A stretch of 64,000 nt of DNA from Microtetraspora sp. NBRC 13810 (lineage in GTDB: Bacteria; Actinomycetota; Actinomycetes; Streptosporangiales; Streptosporangiaceae). Shown in pieces: positions 32,883 to 41,849 of this stretch. The translations under genes were made by a program, and so were the position numbers. The first letter of the stretch is position 1. Every line of letters begins with the position of its first letter. The stretch lies in assembly GCF_030268685.1 (NCBI RefSeq), contig NZ_BSRQ01000031.1, positions 1 through 64,000 on the forward strand, read 5' to 3'. The notes beneath the pieces are model-generated. The model was not told the DNA's origin. It saw only the letters and a list, made by a program, of their open reading frames with translations, and ran no database searches.

Positions 32883-33629
32883 TCAGGCGAGCGCGGTCTC
32901 CCAGCACTTCTGCCCGAAGATGCCGTCCTGGGCGAGGCCGTTCGCCTTCTTGAAGGCGTTGATCCGGCCGCGCAGGTCCTCGTCGTTCTGGGCGTACGTG
33001 TGGGAGAACAGGTCGGCCGGCGGGAAGCCCCGGGCGTGCAGGAGGGCCCGTACCGTCTTCACATGGGTGTGCGTCATGCCCGCCCGGATCTCCGGCAGTT
33101 CGTTCACGAGCCTCTCCGTCCAGTTCGTCACCGGTCGGGGCGCGCCCCTGCGCACCCACGCGTACAACGCGTCCCCGGGGCACGCGGTGGCGTAGCCGTC
33201 CCGGTGTCCCTTGATCTCGCGGCCCGCGTTGCCCTTGTCCCGCAGGTACTCGACGGCGTCGACGATGCCGTTCAGCATGGCGTCGGACGGCCGGGTCAGC
33301 CCGGACGCGCCGACCAGCCCGAGCACGGCGTAGTGCCCGGAGTTGAGCCCCGCGCCGTTCGCCGAGGGCAGCACCAGCGGGCCGCGTCCCATGAACACGT
33401 AGCCGTGCGGGCAGACGACCATCGAGTAGCCGATGTCCGCCCAGCCGTTGCCGTCCATGTGGCCGTTCTGCACGCCGCGCACGGCGTCGTCGCAGCGACC
33501 GTGGTCGGTGGCGAGCGCGGGATCGACCCGGCCGCCGGTGTAATGCACCTTCACGCCTTTCGTACTGCTGAGGCGTGTCACACCACGGGGCCCGCGAGCC
33601 TTCCACTCGGAGCGTTCGACCAGCTTCAC
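32883..33629 (-). CDS. Peptidoglycan recognition-type N-acetylmuramoyl-L-alanine amidase
   Basis: A 248-residue protein. Residues 1-165 form an Amidase_2/PGRP domain with zinc ligands suggested by the His of VKVHYTGG and the His and Cys of KGHRDGYATACPGD. Residues 175-248 read as a helical wall-binding-like module (VKTVRALLHARGFPPADLFS ... GIFGQKCWETALA). There is no signal peptide: the GTG at 33629, with GGAGGA 6 nt upstream, starts directly at KLVERSEWKARG. That is endolysin-like, and release would need a separate membrane factor. Confidence 0.85.
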   Translation of the reverse strand: MKLVERSEWKARGPRGVTRLSSTKGVKVHYTGGRVDPALATDHGRCDDAVRGVQNGHMDGNGWADIGYSMVVCPHGYVFMGRGPLVLPSANGAGLNSGHYAVLGLVGASGLTRPSDAMLNGIVDAVEYLRDKGNAGREIKGHRDGYATACPGDALYAWVRRGAPRPVTNWTERLVNELPEIRAGMTHTHVKTVRALLHARGFPPADLFSHTYAQNDEDLRGRINAFKKANGLAQDGIFGQKCWETALA

Positions 33630-33780
33630 GTCTGCTCCTCCATCAGCAGTCCCTTCTCCTCGCCCGGACGGTCCCGAATGATGACGACCAACCTCCCGGC
33701 GCGGATTACCGCTACACGCGAAGCCACCGCTACCCAATCCACCGCGGACCGCACCGGCCGGCCCCGCCGCGCGGCACCGC

Positions 33781-33814
33781 GAAGGCCGCTCCCGACCGGA
33801 GGGAAGCGGCCTTC
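33781..33814 (-). terminator. Hairpin terminator GAAGGCCGCT...AAGCGGCCTTC
   Basis: A 13-bp stem with one bulged base and a 7-nt loop lies 20 bases past the stop of the small membrane-protein gene. The same sequence architecture recurs at 50295 and 54528. Confidence 0.7.
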
Positions 33815-33833
33815 CATCGGGGAGTTCCGGAGG

Positions 33834-34193
33834 TCAGACCGGACTCCACACCTTGAACACGGGACCCGCCAGCCGATAGGCCTTCTTCGCCTTCTTCAGA
33901 CCTTTGTCGATGTCCCCTTCGGCCATCAGCTGGAGGGCCTCCTTCGCGGAGAGGACCGCGGCCGCCCCCGCGGAGGCCGAGCCGATGATGATCAGCATTT
34001 GCGCCGTCGCGGCTATCGCCGTCGTCACACCGTAGGACTGGGCGGTCATCGCGGCGCTCTTGGCCAGGACCAGCAGGCCGTGCCCGTGGGAGGTGACCGC
34101 CAGGCCCTTGACTATGAGCGCGAGCTTGGCCAGCGCGGCCTTGCCCAGGACCAGCTTGAACAGTGCGAGCAGGGAAAGAGTGATCGGTTCCAT
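33834..34193 (-). CDS. Small hydrophobic membrane protein
   Basis: A 119-residue protein with hydrophobic segments at about 4-30 (LSLLALFKLVLGKAALAKLA) and 58-80 (VTTAIAATAQMLIIIGSASA) and a basic C-terminal region (DKGLKKAKKAYRLAG). GGAG lies 6 nt before the ATG. It precedes the signal-less amidase on the same strand, but a strong terminator at 33781 lies between them. It is holin-like in size and hydrophobicity only; no family is recognised. Confidence 0.6.
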   Translation of the reverse strand: MEPITLSLLALFKLVLGKAALAKLALIVKGLAVTSHGHGLLVLAKSAAMTAQSYGVTTAIAATAQMLIIIGSASAGAAAVLSAKEALQLMAEGDIDKGLKKAKKAYRLAGPVFKVWSPV

Positions 34194-34281
34194 CGGTTCT
34201 CCGATCCGCGTCTACGTCCTTCGTCGCCCACAGCCTGCCGCCCACTCCTTGCGGTGAGCTTGCCGGCACGGTTCGTGATGA

Positions 34282-35568
34282 TCAGCGGTTCCGGGAGGCG
34301 GGACGGTCGACGACGACCCGGCCGAGGCTGAGGCCGCCGGCGATCGCCAGGCCGATGGTGGCCGCCTGGCCGATGGCGAGGAATCCGGCGCCGGCCTGGC
34401 CGTGGCTGAGGTCGAGCAGGCCCTGGTAGATGGTGTAGCCGGGGGCGAGCGGGGCGATGCCGGCGACCGTGTGCGGGAGCGCGGGGCCGTCGGTGCGCCG
34501 GGCGTAGGCGTGGCCGCCGAGCCCGATGAGGATCGCGGCGACCGCGGCGGCCAGCGCGGGCGGCAGGTCGTACTCCTGCCAGAGGACCAGGTAGACCGTC
34601 CAGCCGCCGCCGCCCGCGAGGCCGGCGGTGAGCATGGTCCACCTGGCCGCCTGGACGCTGAAGGCGAAGCAGACGCAGACCATCATCGCGGCGGGGACCT
34701 GCACGGGGAGCCCGGCCCAGCCGTCCGGGGTGAACGCGCCCGGCTGGACCGGCGGGACCCGCAGGTCGGCGCGCGCGGCGGCGTAGAGGACCGCGCCCAC
34801 TCCGGCCACGATCGCGGCGACGACCACCGCGACCTCCATGGCCCGTGCGGCGGCGGTGACCAGGTAGCCGGCGATGGCGTCCTGCACGGCGCCGACGAAC
34901 GCCAGCCCCGGCAGCAGCACCGCGATCCCGCCCGCGACGATGAGCGGGGCCTGGTTCGTCGCGCCGGTCAGGAAGAGCCCGGTGGCGACGGCGGTGGCCA
35001 CCGCTCCGCCCAGTACCGCCTGGTGGAACGCCGGTACGCCGCGGCGTGCCAGCCGGCGGCCGGCCAGGTCGATGAAGGCGGTCACGGCCGCGGCGGCGGC
35101 GAAGACGACGAGCCCGCCGCCCAGCATCACGGTGAAGAAGCCGCCCAGGAACGCCCAGGACAGGGTGACCTGCCAGGCGGGGTGGGCCGGCCGGGCGGTC
35201 TCGATCTCGGTCAGCCGGGACGCCGCCGCGGCGAGGTCGAGCCGGTTCTCCCCGATCCGGTCGGCGAGGCGGTGCACGGCCTCGATCCGCCCGTAGCCGG
35301 GGGCGGCCGACCGCACGATGCGGACCTCGGTCAGCGGCGCCGCCCGGGGCCCGCTCCGGTAGGACAGGGTGAGGGAGCCCGACGTGACGTCCACCGCGCA
35401 GTCCCGCAGCCCGAAGGCCGCCGCCACGCCGGTGACCGTCGTCACCACGTCGGCCGCGGGCGCCCCGCTGCGCAGCAGCAGCTCGCCCATCCGCGACGCG
35501 AGCAGCATGATCTCGCAGGCGTCCTCGTCCGTCGGCGCCGCCGTGTCACGGGACTCGCCGACGGTCAT
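34282..35568 (-). CDS. ThrE-type threonine/serine exporter family protein
   Basis: A 428-residue protein with an N-terminal soluble DUF1212 domain (LLASRMGELLLRSGAPAADV, TSGSLTLSYRSGP, EIETARPAHPAWQV) and about ten C-terminal helices covering the ThrE and ThrE_2 modules (LPHTVAGIAPLAPGYTIYQG is diagnostic). Relatives export L-threonine and L-serine. The ATG at 35568 is used although its ribosome-binding site is weak (GGGGACGGGGCG). Single gene. Confidence 0.88.
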   Translation of the reverse strand: MTVGESRDTAAPTDEDACEIMLLASRMGELLLRSGAPAADVVTTVTGVAAAFGLRDCAVDVTSGSLTLSYRSGPRAAPLTEVRIVRSAAPGYGRIEAVHRLADRIGENRLDLAAAASRLTEIETARPAHPAWQVTLSWAFLGGFFTVMLGGGLVVFAAAAAVTAFIDLAGRRLARRGVPAFHQAVLGGAVATAVATGLFLTGATNQAPLIVAGGIAVLLPGLAFVGAVQDAIAGYLVTAAARAMEVAVVVAAIVAGVGAVLYAAARADLRVPPVQPGAFTPDGWAGLPVQVPAAMMVCVCFAFSVQAARWTMLTAGLAGGGGWTVYLVLWQEYDLPPALAAAVAAILIGLGGHAYARRTDGPALPHTVAGIAPLAPGYTIYQGLLDLSHGQAGAGFLAIGQAATIGLAIAGGLSLGRVVVDRPASRNR

Positions 35569-35691
35569 CGCCCCGTCCCCGGATAGCTCATCATCACCCT
35601 GCTCGCTCCACCCCAAACCCGCACTAAAGGTACATAGGACTCCACGTGTCGAGACAACCCGTCGCGCACCACCTGTAAGAAAAGCCGCGAA

Positions 35692-36417
35692 ATGCTCACT
35701 TCCCTGGTGATGACACCCCTCGAAATCGCCGAGTCGGTGACGGAGAAGGCGGCCGTACAAACCCCCGACACGGCCGGCCGGTACTGGCACACCCGAGGCG
35801 TCAACTCGGGCGCCCTGCTGCGCGGCGACCGGCCGACCCGCGGCGCCTGCCGGGACGAGACCTGGGTGGCGAGATCCCCGGCGGACCCGAGCTGGTGGAT
35901 CGTGCACTCCTGGACCCGCCTGGACGCCGCCGAGGGCGGGGAACCACCCGGGCCGGGCGCGTCCAGCACGGACCAGGCGCACTACGCCTGCGCCCGCGGC
36001 AACCGGGCGATCACCTCCCCGGAGGGCGAGACCCCCTACGCGCAACGGCTGAACAGCTTCGCCGAGCCCGGGTCGAGCTGGCCCGACGTCAACGGCAGGG
36101 CGGTCTCCGTCGCCGAGATCGAACGCCTGCCCACCGATCCCGGGGCGTTGCGGGAGGTCCTGGTCAGGTGGCAGGGGCCCGGTGAGACCGACGACCGGCT
36201 GCGGGACCAGATCGTCTTCGACCAGGCGGCCGAGCTGCTGCTCGAACTGCCCACCCCGGCCGGGGTCAGGGCCTCGCTGTTCCGCCTGATGGCCGACCTG
36301 CCCGAGGTCCGCTCCCTCGGCGACGTACGAGACCCGCTGGGCCGGGCCGCCGTCCTGGAGTCCGGCTGGACCGACGCCGCACCTGACCTGCCGCCGGGCG
36401 TCAGCGGTAAGAAGTGA
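35692..36417 (+). pseudogene. Truncated CU044_5270 family protein
   Basis: A 241-residue frame matches the middle of the CU044_5270 protein at 48166-49323: GRYWHTRGV, TPAGVRASLFRLMADLPEVR and SLGDVRDPLGRAA align with its GDYWHTEGL, GGTRAALYRMVADLPGTR and ALGQVRDAGGRL. It lacks the N-terminal region with the membrane helix and the C-terminal beta strands, and it overlaps the convergent epoxide-hydrolase gene. No ECF sigma gene is adjacent, although these proteins normally accompany one. I read it as a decayed remnant. Confidence 0.6.
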
Positions 36418-37519
36418 AGAACTCCCGGATGTCGGCGATCAGCAGGTCGGGGGCCTCCATCGCGGCGAAGTGGCCGCCACGGTCGAAGTCGGACCAGCGC
36501 ACAACGTTGTTGATCTTCTCCTCGTCCCGGCGGAGCGCGATGTCCTGGACGGTGAACTGCGCCACGGCCAGCGGCACCGGCGAGTACCGCTGCTCGCCCC
36601 ACGCCTGGGCGTCCTCGTAGTAGAGCCCGGCCGAGGAGCCCGCCGTGCGGGTCAGCCAGTAGATCGAGACGTCGGTGAGCAGCAGATCCCGGTCGACGGC
36701 CTCGTCGGGGAGTTCCTTCGCCAGGTCGGTCATGTCCCTGATCTTGTCGAGGATCCAGGCGAGCTGGCCGACCGGCGAATCGGTCAGGCCGTAGGCGAGG
36801 GTCTGCGGCCTGGTCGACTGGATGGCGATGTACCCGCCGGCCTCGCCCATGAACTCCGCCATCCGGCGCACCCTGGCGCGTTCCCGCTCGGTCAGCGTGG
36901 GGTCGTCCTCCTGGGCGCTCGGATAGGTGGTGCCGCCGTTGACGTGCACGGCGACGACGTTGTCCGGAGCGATGACTCCCAGCTCGCGGGAGACGCCGCC
37001 GCCGAAGTCGCCGCCCTGCGCGCCGTACCTGTCGTAGCCCAGCCGGCGCATCAGCTCCGCCCACGCGGCGGCGACGCGGGCCGACGTCCAGCCGGGCTCG
37101 GTGACCGGGCCGGAGAAGCCGAAGCCGGGGAGCGACGGGATGACCAGGTGGAAGTCCCGGGAGAGCGGCTCGATCAGGTCGGCGAACTCCACGAACGAGC
37201 CCGGCCAGCCGTGCGTGAGGATCAGCGGCAGGGCGCCGGGGTCGGCGGAGCGTACGTGCAGGAAGTGGATGTCCTGCCCGTCGATCTCGGTGGTGAACTG
37301 CGGGTGGGCGTTCAGCCTGGCCTCCCAGGCCCGCCAGTCGTAGTGGTCGGCCCAGTAGGCCGCCAGTTCCCGCAGGTAGGAGACCGGGACGCCCCGCCGC
37401 CAGCCCTGCCCGGCCACCTCGGCGGGCCAGCGGGTACGGCCGAGCCGGTCGCGGAGGTCGTCCAGGTCGGCCTGCGGGATGTCTATGTGGAAGGGACGGA
37501 TCTCGATGTCGTTCGTCAC
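36401..37519 (-). CDS. Epoxide hydrolase (EHN-type)
   Basis: A 372-residue alpha/beta-hydrolase with the N-terminal EHN domain ([27 protein letters not shown]) of microsomal-type epoxide hydrolases. The oxyanion motif is [11 protein letters not shown], the nucleophile Asp is in [13 protein letters not shown], and the His is in [13 protein letters not shown]. It would hydrolyse epoxides to diols. GTG 37519 follows TAGCGT (37527-37532) by 7 nt without a ribosome-binding site. It is divergent from a WYL regulator 54 bases away that may control it. Confidence 0.92.
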   Translation of the reverse strand: MTNDIEIRPFHIDIPQADLDDLRDRLGRTRWPAEVAGQGWRRGVPVSYLRELAAYWADHYDWRAWEARLNAHPQFTTEIDGQDIHFLHVRSADPGALPLILTHGWPGSFVEFADLIEPLSRDFHLVIPSLPGFGFSGPVTEPGWTSARVAAAWAELMRRLGYDRYGAQGGDFGGGVSRELGVIAPDNVVAVHVNGGTTYPSAQEDDPTLTERERARVRRMAEFMGEAGGYIAIQSTRPQTLAYGLTDSPVGQLAWILDKIRDMTDLAKELPDEAVDRDLLLTDVSIYWLTRTAGSSAGLYYEDAQAWGEQRYSPVPLAVAQFTVQDIALRRDEEKINNVVRWSDFDRGGHFAAMEAPDLLIADIREFFTSYR

Positions 37520-37573
37520 GGGCTCGACGCTAGGAGCGGGTGAGGACGGATCCGGTCCTAGGTGCGCGGCAGG

Positions 37574-38542
37574 ATGGGAGCCGTGGTGGAGACTTCGGCC
37601 CGGCTGCTCAGACTGCTCTCGTTGCTTCAGGTCCGCCGGGACTGGCCGGGGGCGGAACTGGCCGCGCGGCTGGGCGTGACCCCGCGCACCATCCGCCGCG
37701 ACGTGGAACGGCTGCGCGGGCTGGGCTATCCGGTGCACGCCAGCGCGGGGGTGACCGGCTACCGGCTCGGCGCCGGGTCGGAGCTGCCGCCGCTGCTGCT
37801 CGACGACGAGGAGGCGGTGGCGGTCGCCGTGGGGCTGCGCACCGCCGCCGGCGGCACCGTGACCGGCATCGCGGAGAGTTCGGTGCGGGCGCTGGCCAAG
37901 CTGGAGCGGGTGCTGCCGGCCCGGCTGCGGCACCGGGTCCGCGCGCTGGGCTCGATGACCGTCCCGCTGCCCGCCGCCGGGCCCGCCGTACCGCCGGAGA
38001 CGCTCACCGCGATCGCCGGCGCGTGCCGCGACCACGAGAGCCTGCGCTTCGACTACCGCGCGCACGACGGCGGCCGGAGCACCCGCCTGGTCGAGCCGTA
38101 CCGCCTGGTGGCCACCGGGCGGCGCTGGTACCTCGTCGCCTACGACCCCGCGAAGCCCGGCTGGCGCACCTTCCGTCTCGACCGGCTGAGCCTGCGGACG
38201 CCGAACGGCCCGCGCTTCACCCCGCGCGAGCCGCCCGGCCCGGACCTCGCCGCCTACGTCTCACGCGGCCTGTCCGGCGCCCCCTACCGCTACCGGGGCC
38301 GGTTCACCGTGCACGCGCCCGCCGCCGAGGTCGCCGAGCGCATGCCCGCGACGGTGGCCGTGGTCGAACCCCTCGGCGCGGGGACGTGCGCGCTGACCGC
38401 CGGCTCCGACTCACTCGACGAACTGGCCCTGTGGGTGGCCCTGCTCGGCGTCCGCTTCGAGGCGCACGAACCGCCCGAACTCGTCGCCCACCTGCGTGCG
38501 CTCGCCGGGCGCCTCACGGCCGCGGCGGACGCCGGCTCCTAG
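37574..38542 (+). CDS. HTH/WYL domain transcriptional regulator (YafY-like)
   Basis: A 322-residue regulator with an HTH_11 domain at residues 5-65 ([33 protein letters not shown]) and a WYL domain at about 140-215 ([31 protein letters not shown]) that senses ligands or nucleic acid. The start is uncertain: ATG 37574, GTG 37562 or GTG 37586. It is divergent from the epoxide hydrolase gene. Confidence 0.9.
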   Translation: MGAVVETSARLLRLLSLLQVRRDWPGAELAARLGVTPRTIRRDVERLRGLGYPVHASAGVTGYRLGAGSELPPLLLDDEEAVAVAVGLRTAAGGTVTGIAESSVRALAKLERVLPARLRHRVRALGSMTVPLPAAGPAVPPETLTAIAGACRDHESLRFDYRAHDGGRSTRLVEPYRLVATGRRWYLVAYDPAKPGWRTFRLDRLSLRTPNGPRFTPREPPGPDLAAYVSRGLSGAPYRYRGRFTVHAPAAEVAERMPATVAVVEPLGAGTCALTAGSDSLDELALWVALLGVRFEAHEPPELVAHLRALAGRLTAAADAGS

Positions 38543-38548
38543 CGGCGG

Positions 38549-39343
38549 TCAGAACCCGGGGAAGACCCGGCGCAGGTCGTCCAGGGTGAGGCCGTCCCCG
38601 GTGAGCTCCACCTCGGCCGGGGTGTGCTCGGCGGCGTGCCGGCCGGAGACCAGACGCAGCCACCACTCGGCCGGAGCGGTGAGCACGGCGTCCGGCTCGG
38701 CCGGCACCGCTGTTATGGCCACCTTGTCGCGGATATCCAGCCCGAAGGACCGCTCGGGGGACGTGACGTGCACGGCGACGGCCGCCTGCCGCCCGCCGAG
38801 CCCCTCCGGTTTGCCGAGGAAGCCGACGAAGGCGTCGCCCTGGGTGAGCAGCAGCCTGACGGCCTCCGGGTCCAGTCGCGCCGCCGGGTCGAAAGCGATC
38901 TTGACGTCCCAGGTGTGCTGGGCGAACTCGCTGAGCCGCATACCGCCCAGGGTGGCCACGTCCACCGGCGCGGACGGGAACCACAGCTCGATCCGGAGGT
39001 CCTCCCTCGCCCCCCGGTCCAGCTCCTCGAAACGGCGCAACAGGGCGTCGTTGACGGTGACGAAGTCGTCGGCCCGCTGGGTGCGGGACATCCCGTCCCA
39101 GCGCGCCCACACCTCCCGGATGTACTCCCCGGCGGGGGCGCCGGTGCCGTTGACCGCCCCGTCGAGCGCGGCCGAGGCGATTTCGGCGCCGCTGCCCAGG
39201 TGGCTCAGCACCTGGGACACGTCCCACTCCGAGGCCCCTGACCTGCGGGCGAGGTCGCCGGTGGTGAAGCCGCCCACCAGCTCGGCCAGCTCGTCGAACC
39301 CTGAGCGCAGCACCTTGATGGTCTGGTCCGCTCGGTCGGTCAT
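38549..39343 (-). CDS. Maleylpyruvate isomerase N-terminal/DinB-like family protein
   Basis: A 264-residue protein of the mycothiol-dependent maleylpyruvate isomerase-like family. The DinB-type four-helix domain carries ASEWDVSQVLSHLGSGAEI near the N-terminus and SEFAQHTWDVKIAFDPAARL, whose His and Asp residues usually bind metal; a SCP2-like C-terminal domain follows. AGGAG lies 6 nt before the ATG. It ends 6 bases from the convergent WYL gene. The substrate is unknown; a mycothiol S-transferase role is inferred from the family. Confidence 0.85.
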   Translation of the reverse strand: MTDRADQTIKVLRSGFDELAELVGGFTTGDLARRSGASEWDVSQVLSHLGSGAEIASAALDGAVNGTGAPAGEYIREVWARWDGMSRTQRADDFVTVNDALLRRFEELDRGAREDLRIELWFPSAPVDVATLGGMRLSEFAQHTWDVKIAFDPAARLDPEAVRLLLTQGDAFVGFLGKPEGLGGRQAAVAVHVTSPERSFGLDIRDKVAITAVPAEPDAVLTAPAEWWLRLVSGRHAAEHTPAEVELTGDGLTLDDLRRVFPGF

Positions 39344-39498
39344 CGTATCTCCTGTCCACCCGACGGCCCGGTTGCCGGCCGTCGCGCCCTGTAACTCATG
39401 GGTGATGTCTGCCATGTCGATGGATATCACCGGACAGGCCATACCAGCGAAGGTGATGTGGGTCACATCGGGTCGTACCGCGTCACAACCGGCCGGGC

Positions 39499-40431
39499 CT
39501 ACGACCGGCGCGCTCCGGTGGCGAGGCCGAGCAGGAGGCCGTCGGCGAGGACCGCGGGGCTGGAGGTCAGGAACAGCGGGCAGCCGTCGTCCGGCGCGAC
39601 GACCCGGTGCAGTTCGCCGCCGAAGGGGTCGAGCACCGCGCCGAGCACGTCACCGGCCCGCACCCGGTCGCCGGGGGACACGGCGGGCTGCCACCAGCCC
39701 CGGACCGGGGTGCGTAGCCACACCCACCCGCTGTACTCGGTCACCGGCGGGACGGGTCCGGCGTCCCGCGCCGGCAGCATGCCCAGGTGGGCGCACACGT
39801 TGCCGAGGCCGCGCAGATGACCGGCGACCGACTCCTCGTCACACAGGCCGTTGGCGCCGATCTCCGCGATGATCGCCGGAATCCCGGCGTCCGCGGCGGC
39901 CGTGCTGGTGCTGCCGCCCACCGTGCGCGACGCGCGGCTCTGCCGTACCACGTGCGGGTTCCCGTAGCAGTGCGCGAGGGCCCGCGCCCGTTCCTCGACC
40001 GGGGACTCCTCGTACAGGCTGAACGGGGCCAGCGACTCGGGGATGTCGCCGGCGTGCAGGTCGAGCAGGTAGTCGCTCGGCGCGATGAGGTTCGCGAAGA
40101 TCCCGTGGGCGAGCGCCTCGGTGTAGGAGCCTTCCGGGTCGCCGGGGAAGCACCGGTTGAGGTTCCTGCCGTCCGCGGGGACCACGAAGGCGGTGCGGCT
40201 CCAGAACGCGGGCTGGTTGAGGATGGGGACCGCGGTGACGGTGCCGTTGAGCCGCTCGGGATCCAGCAGGCCGATCCACCGCATGATCGCCGCCATCCCG
40301 GTGTACTCGGCGCCGTGCACCCCGGCGACGACCGTGAGATGAGGACCGTCGCCGCGCCCCTCGATCCTGGCGTACGGGATCTCGACCGGGTCGCCGGGCA
40401 GTTCGTCGAGGATAAGGGTCTTCCTGTCCAT
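39499..40431 (-). CDS. Succinylglutamate desuccinylase/aspartoacylase family hydrolase
   Basis: A 310-residue zinc carboxypeptidase-fold hydrolase (M14-like AstE/AspA family). Zinc ligands are expected from GVHGAEYTG (His and Glu) and LLDLHAGD (His); NLNRCFPGDPEGSYTEALAH carries the substrate-binding Arg region. The C-terminal RVRAGDVLGAVLDPFG is the usual beta domain. It would remove an acyl group from an N-acyl amino acid or related amide. Start ATG 40431. Confidence 0.9.
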   Translation of the reverse strand: MDRKTLILDELPGDPVEIPYARIEGRGDGPHLTVVAGVHGAEYTGMAAIMRWIGLLDPERLNGTVTAVPILNQPAFWSRTAFVVPADGRNLNRCFPGDPEGSYTEALAHGIFANLIAPSDYLLDLHAGDIPESLAPFSLYEESPVEERARALAHCYGNPHVVRQSRASRTVGGSTSTAAADAGIPAIIAEIGANGLCDEESVAGHLRGLGNVCAHLGMLPARDAGPVPPVTEYSGWVWLRTPVRGWWQPAVSPGDRVRAGDVLGAVLDPFGGELHRVVAPDDGCPLFLTSSPAVLADGLLLGLATGARRS

Positions 40432-40432
40432 G

Positions 40433-40696
40433 TCATGGCCCCTTCCCGGGTTGCGTGCAGCAGGGCCGGACCCCGGCCACCCGGCCGAGGATAGTCCGCC
40501 GTCCGCCCGGCCCACCCGGCGCCCTTTCACCGGGCCGGCACGGCATCCGGCCTGGTGGGAGCAGGAGCGTCACCGCCGCGATCAGGCCGCCGATGGCGAC
40601 GAACGTCCGGCGCAGGTTCACGGCGACGGCCCTGCCGGTCAGGAAGTTGCCGGCGACCCCGGCGGCGCCGTAGGCGAGGAGGACGGCGCTCGGCCT
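40433..40696 (-). pseudogene. MFS transporter fragment
   Basis: On this strand one frame reads AVLLAYGAAGVAGNFLTGRA then VAVNLRRTFVAIGGLIAAVT and LLLPP, which is a helix-loop-helix of a drug-efflux-type MFS protein including the GNxxxGRxxxxxxRR loop motif. It is preceded by unrelated sequence and, after two helices, continues into Pro/Arg-rich nonsense to a stop at 40433. About 60 residues of MFS remain, so this is a relic. Confidence 0.6.
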
Positions 40697-40742
40697 CGGA
40701 CGGGGTCGCGGCCGGAGTGCGAGACACCCCGGCCCCGCGTCC

Positions 40743-41414
40743 CTAGAGCGATCGGGCGAGCCGGAAGCCCAGGTCGTCGATCCGGAGGGTCGGGTGACTC
40801 TTCCGGCGGCACGACGCCCGGCACCCCCGGGGCAGATCGTGCGCGCCCCCGCCGCGGAACACCCGGTAGGGGCCGTAGACGCCGGGATCGTAGACGTCCC
40901 AGCACCACTCCCACACGTTGCCGATCATGTCGTGGAGGCCCCACGCGTTCGGCGCCCTGGTCCCGACGTCGTGCAGCCGGCCGCCGGAGTTGCCCCGGTA
41001 CCAGGCGATCTCGTCCAGCTCCCCGTAACGGACGCCCGGCGTCCCGGCCCGGCAGGCGTACTCCCACTCGGCCTCGGAGGGCAGCCGATGACCACCGGCC
41101 GCCCAGTCGCAGACCACGTCCTGACCGTCGGGATCGTCGCCGATCGTGTAGCACGGTTCGAGCCCCGTCGCCCGCGAGAGCAGGTTGCAGAACCGGACGG
41201 CGTCCAGCCAGGAGACCTCGGTCACCGGCGTCCGCGGCCCCGCCGGGCTCGCGGGCGCCTCGCCCAGGACGTCGCGGTACAGCTCGCGGGTCACCGGGTA
41301 CCGCGCCAGCCGGAAGGCCCCGACCTCGATTCGCCACTCCGTCCTGGTGCCCTCGTCCCGCAGGACGATCTCCCCGGCCTCGATCACGCGTTCCGGCGCC
41401 GGCTCACGACTCAT
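40743..41414 (-). CDS. SUMF1/formylglycine-generating-enzyme-like domain protein
   Basis: A 223-residue single-domain protein of the FGE-sulfatase/SUMF1 family. Seen: RLARYPVTRELYRDVLG, TEVSWLDAVRFCNLLS, RLPSEAEWEYACRAGTPG, NAWGLHDMIGNVWEWCWD and YRVFRGGGAH. The C-terminal Cys pair is GCRASC, spaced CxxxC, whereas copper-dependent FGEs have CxxxxC, so conversion of sulfatase Cys to formylglycine is doubtful. No sulfatase gene is nearby. Other SUMF1-fold proteins are sulfoxide synthases or binding proteins. Confidence 0.85.
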   Translation of the reverse strand: MSREPAPERVIEAGEIVLRDEGTRTEWRIEVGAFRLARYPVTRELYRDVLGEAPASPAGPRTPVTEVSWLDAVRFCNLLSRATGLEPCYTIGDDPDGQDVVCDWAAGGHRLPSEAEWEYACRAGTPGVRYGELDEIAWYRGNSGGRLHDVGTRAPNAWGLHDMIGNVWEWCWDVYDPGVYGPYRVFRGGGAHDLPRGCRASCRRKSHPTLRIDDLGFRLARSL

Positions 41415-41789
41415 CGCGGCGTCTTCCCCGTGCCGGGAAACGTCCCCATGACGACCAGCAGCTATTTCTAGAAAGCGTTTCAGACATAGTCGTCCGCCCT
41501 TTTATGAAAAAGAAAGAAAACAGCCGACGTCACTCAGGTACGTCGAGGAGAAACCGCCGGTGAAGCGGCGTGACGATGCGTCAGACGCGACAACAGAAGA
41601 AGGCCGCCGGGTCACAGGCGAAGCGGCCCATCACGGTCGCCACCTGCCTGTTCATCATCCGGCTCCAGCCTGCTTCGTCGTCGGGCGGCGGAATATTCAC
41701 ACCCGGTCGTCATTTTCCGGATGACGGTAGCAGCGGATATCCGCCTCGTCAATCGAGCGTGACAACCACAAGCCGGGCCCTCGGAAACA
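41415..41789. other. Intergenic region, AT-richer, no gene seen
   Basis: About 375 bases between the SUMF1 gene start and the terminator of the protease gene. An AT-rich patch (TTTTATGAAAAAGAAAGAAA near 41501) is unusual for this DNA and may hold the SUMF1 promoter on the minus strand. A rightward open frame from 41570 has no family features and I do not support it. Confidence 0.4.
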
Positions 41790-41819
41790 CGACAGCCCCC
41801 GCTTTCGCGAGGGCTGTCG
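41790..41819 (-). terminator. Hairpin terminator CGACAGCCC...GGGCTGTCG
   Basis: A 9-bp perfect stem with a 12-nt loop lies 30 bases past the stop of the M6-type protease gene on the minus strand. Confidence 0.7.
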
Positions 41820-41849
41820 CCGTTAGTGCCGTTCCGAGTACCGGAGCCG

